Shown here: in pieces, positions 62,101-64,000 of the stretch
Position numbering within the stretch: position 1 is the stretch's first letter
Layout: every line of letters begins with the position of its first letter
From: Azospirillum brasilense
GTDB lineage: Bacteria; Pseudomonadota; Alphaproteobacteria; Azospirillales; Azospirillaceae
Direction of reading: 5' to 3'
Assembly (NCBI RefSeq): GCF_007827795.1
Contig: NZ_VITI01000006.1
Span: forward strand, 62,001 to 126,000
Length of the DNA: 64,000 bases
Notes under the pieces: generated by a model
Told to the model about the DNA's origin: nothing
Seen by the model: the letters and a program-made list of their open reading frames with translations, nothing else
The model's database searches: none
Made by a program: the position numbers and the translations under genes

Positions 62101-62613
62101 ATGAGCCGGACAATCCGCCAGAACGCGCCGAACATTGCGGCAGGCCCCTCGACGGCAGCCCCCTCGACGCTCGACCGCCTGAGCCGCCGGGTGGTGGTCG
62201 GGCTTCTCTGCACCATGGCCGGCTTGGCCGCGGCGGGCACCGGCGGGGCCTTCCTGCTGAAGCCCGGCACGGCGCAGGCCGGGCGTGTGGTGGGGGACAC
62301 GCTGCGGACCGCCGCCAATTACGCGCGCCTGCCGGCGATGATCTTCACGCTGAGCGACGGCGACCGGCTGCGCGAGCTGCGGGTCCGTGTGGTGCTCGAC
62401 ATGGAGCCGACGGCCCCCGCCAAGACGGTGGAAAGCTACGGGCCGCGCATCGCCAGCGCGATGACCAACGTGATGCTGGAAACCGACCCCGGCGAACTGC
62501 GCGGGCGCAACGGCGCCTTCTACATCAAGGACGCGGTGATGCGCACCGCCGCGAAGGAACTCGGCGCGATGAAGATCCGTCAGGTGCTGGTCCAGGAACT
62601 CGTCATGCGCTGA
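62101..62613 (+). CDS. FliL-like single-pass membrane protein
   Basis: A 170-residue protein: a cytoplasmic N-terminus of about 30 residues, a membrane segment (VVVGLLCTMAGLAAAGTGGA) and a periplasmic part with the FliL pattern (LRELRVRVVLDMEPTAPAKT; IASAMTNVMLETDPGELRG; MKIRQVLVQELVMR). FliL supports the flagellar stator, but no flagellar gene adjoins this copy. The assignment is by pattern. Confidence 0.6.
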   Translation: MSRTIRQNAPNIAAGPSTAAPSTLDRLSRRVVVGLLCTMAGLAAAGTGGAFLLKPGTAQAGRVVGDTLRTAANYARLPAMIFTLSDGDRLRELRVRVVLDMEPTAPAKTVESYGPRIASAMTNVMLETDPGELRGRNGAFYIKDAVMRTAAKELGAMKIRQVLVQELVMR

Positions 62614-62725
62614 GCGAAGGCCAGCCAGCCGCCTCGATCCGCCATCTCGGCCAACGCTCGACAGGCGTTCCGGAATGGGGAACACTCCTGTCCCGTTCGG
62701 ATCTTGGGATTGCAAGGAGACGGCC

Positions 62726-64000
62726 GTGGCCGAGTTCGATTTCGACCTTTTCACCATCGGTGCCGGCTCCGGCGGCGTCGCGGCCAGCCGGCGGGCCGCG
62801 GCCATGGGGGCCAAGGTCGCCATCTGCGAAGGCAGCCGGGTCGGCGGCACCTGCGTCATCCGCGGCTGCGTGCCGAAAAAGCTGCTGGTCTACGCCGCCC
62901 AGTTCCGCGACGCCTTCGAGGACTCCAGCGCCTATGGCTGGTCCACCACCACGCCGGCCTTCGACTGGGCCACGCTGATCGGGCGCAAGGATGCCGAGAT
63001 CGACCGGCTGAACGGCATCTACATCAAGATGCTGGAGAACTCCGGCGTCACCCTGCACACCGGCTTTGGGCGGCTGATCGACCGCCACACGGTGGAGGTC
63101 GCCAACCAGCGCTACACCGCGAAGAACATCCTGGTCGCCACCGGCGGCTGGCCGTCGCTGCCCAGGATTCCAGGGATCGAGCACGCCGTCACCTCCAACG
63201 AGGCGTTGCAGCTCGGCACCCTTCCCCACTCCGTCATCATCCTGGGCGGCGGCTACATCGCCGTGGAGTTCGCCGGGATCTTCCGGGGCTTGGGCGCCGA
63301 GGTCACGATCATGATCCGCGGCGAGGAGCTTCTGAACGGCTTCGACGACGACATCCGCGTCGCCCTGGCCCAGGAGATGCGCAAACGCGGCATCACCATC
63401 CTCACCCGCACCCAGCCGGTGAAGGTCGAGGAAGGCCCCGGCGGCTTCACCGTCACCGACCAGCTGGGGCGGGAGCATTCCGCCGGCCTCGTCATGGCGG
63501 CGACCGGGCGCCGTCCGAACACGCGCGACCTCGGGCTGGAAGCCGCCGGCGTCGCGCTGGACGAGAGCGGGGCGATCCGGGTGGACGAGTATTCGCGCAC
63601 CAGCGTGGACAACATCTTCGCCGTCGGCGACGTCACCGACCGCATGGCCCTGACCCCCGTCGCCATCGCCGAGGGGCGCGCCTTCGTCGAGACGCTGTTC
63701 AACGACAACCCGACCAGCATCAGCTACGCCAACATCCCGACCGCCGTCTTCTCCATCCCGCCGCTCGGCACCGTCGGCCTGACCGAGGCGGAGGCGCGGG
63801 CGAAGCATGCGGCGGTGGACATCTACAAGGCCGGCTTCCGCCCGATGAAGCACACCATGTCGGGCCGCGACGAGCGGGTCCTGATGAAGCTGATCGTGGA
63901 CGGCGAGAGCCAGCGCGTGCTCGGATGCCACATGATGGGCATGGACGCACCGGAGATCGTCCAGGGTCTGGGCATCGCCCTGAACTGCGGCGCCACGAAG
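62726..64000 (+). CDS. gor: Glutathione-disulfide reductase (3' end outside window)
   Basis: Reduces oxidised glutathione with NADPH. The first 425 codons are present. FAD-binding LFTIGAGSGGVAASRRAAAM, the redox disulfide GGTCVIRGCVPKKLLVYAAQ, NADPH-binding VIILGGGYIAVEFAGIFRGL, and the second FAD motif NIFAVGDVTDRMALTPVAI are in order; the dimerisation domain with the catalytic His is cut. The second loop carries MIRGEELLNGFD, as in glutathione rather than lipoamide reductases. GTG 62726 follows AAGGAG. Confidence 0.95.
   Translation, partial: MAEFDFDLFTIGAGSGGVAASRRAAAMGAKVAICEGSRVGGTCVIRGCVPKKLLVYAAQFRDAFEDSSAYGWSTTTPAFDWATLIGRKDAEIDRLNGIYIKMLENSGVTLHTGFGRLIDRHTVEVANQRYTAKNILVATGGWPSLPRIPGIEHAVTSNEALQLGTLPHSVIILGGGYIAVEFAGIFRGLGAEVTIMIRGEELLNGFDDDIRVALAQEMRKRGITILTRTQPVKVEEGPGGFTVTDQLGREHSAGLVMAATGRRPNTRDLGLEAAGVALDESGAIRVDEYSRTSVDNIFAVGDVTDRMALTPVAIAEGRAFVETLFNDNPTSISYANIPTAVFSIPPLGTVGLTEAEARAKHAAVDIYKAGFRPMKHTMSGRDERVLMKLIVDGESQRVLGCHMMGMDAPEIVQGLGIALNCGATK

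Overview
The window reads as chromosomal core DNA of a high-GC alphaproteobacterium of the Rhodospirillales, most like Azospirillum. This rests on the block rpiB-glyA-nrdR-ribD-ribE-ribB-ribH-nusB-thiL, a Ros/MucR-family regulator, an aerobic cobalamin cluster and very strong G/C third-position bias. The genus is an inference. I see no rRNA, tRNA, CRISPR array, prophage or intact insertion sequence. Genes are dense and coding strand switches often.

Region by region. 1-7653 (minus): the 5' end of a FliL-like gene, thiL, nusB, the riboflavin genes ribH, ribB (RibBX type), ribE and ribD, then nrdR, glyA and rpiB. Together these make thiamine diphosphate, flavins and one-carbon units, plus control of rRNA antitermination and of ribonucleotide reductase. 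8190-12254: a mucR-like regulator, small unknown proteins, a DUF892 ferritin-like stress protein, a FliL-like periplasmic protein, and a short plus-strand cassette (GIY-YIG-like, DUF488, ElaA-type acetyltransferase). 12336-15845 (minus): an unknown helical protein and a DNA-repair pair (ATP-dependent ligase plus metallo-beta-lactamase exonuclease). 15953-19136: psuG, an unknown protein, mtnP and a rhomboid protease, followed by a compact inverted-repeat element with a small ORF (19349-19521). 19576-25949 (minus): tamB and tamA, the outer-membrane autotransporter assembly module. 26221-29576: typA/bipA with a possible attenuator in its leader, an OsmC protein, two small stress proteins and a HIT protein.

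30016-35986: a GH17-GT2 beta-glucan synthase resembling NdvB, then a regulatory patch with two Crp/Fnr proteins and a stand-alone receiver. 35958-37558 (minus): a type III polyketide synthase with an isoprenylcysteine-methyltransferase-like partner, a two-gene lipid-polyketide locus. 37725-40700: a DUF502 membrane protein, then a lower-GC patch with an unknown Ser-rich protein and a small RTX repeat protein. 40698-45771 (minus): recG and the cobalamin genes cobP-cobO-cobQ. 45955-49924: a PHB-depolymerase-family esterase, small exported proteins, a FrnE-like DsbA protein overlapping arfB, and a PRC-barrel lipoprotein.

50083-64000: an AI-2E/PerM-family transporter with an unusual soluble C-terminal domain, a HEAT-ACT fusion protein, mfd, sdhE, an enoyl-CoA hydratase, an unknown coiled protein behind a clear sigma70-type promoter, egtB, a thioredoxin-like 2Fe-2S ferredoxin, a nicotinate phosphoribosyltransferase, another FliL-like membrane protein and the 5' part of glutathione reductase, cut by the window end.

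No single large new system stands out. The strongest candidates for something undescribed are the inverted-repeat small-ORF element at 19.35-19.52 kb, which carries its own anti-Shine-Dalgarno arm, the PKS-methyltransferase pair, and the two unusual fusions (PerM with a Rossmann-like domain; HEAT with ACT).
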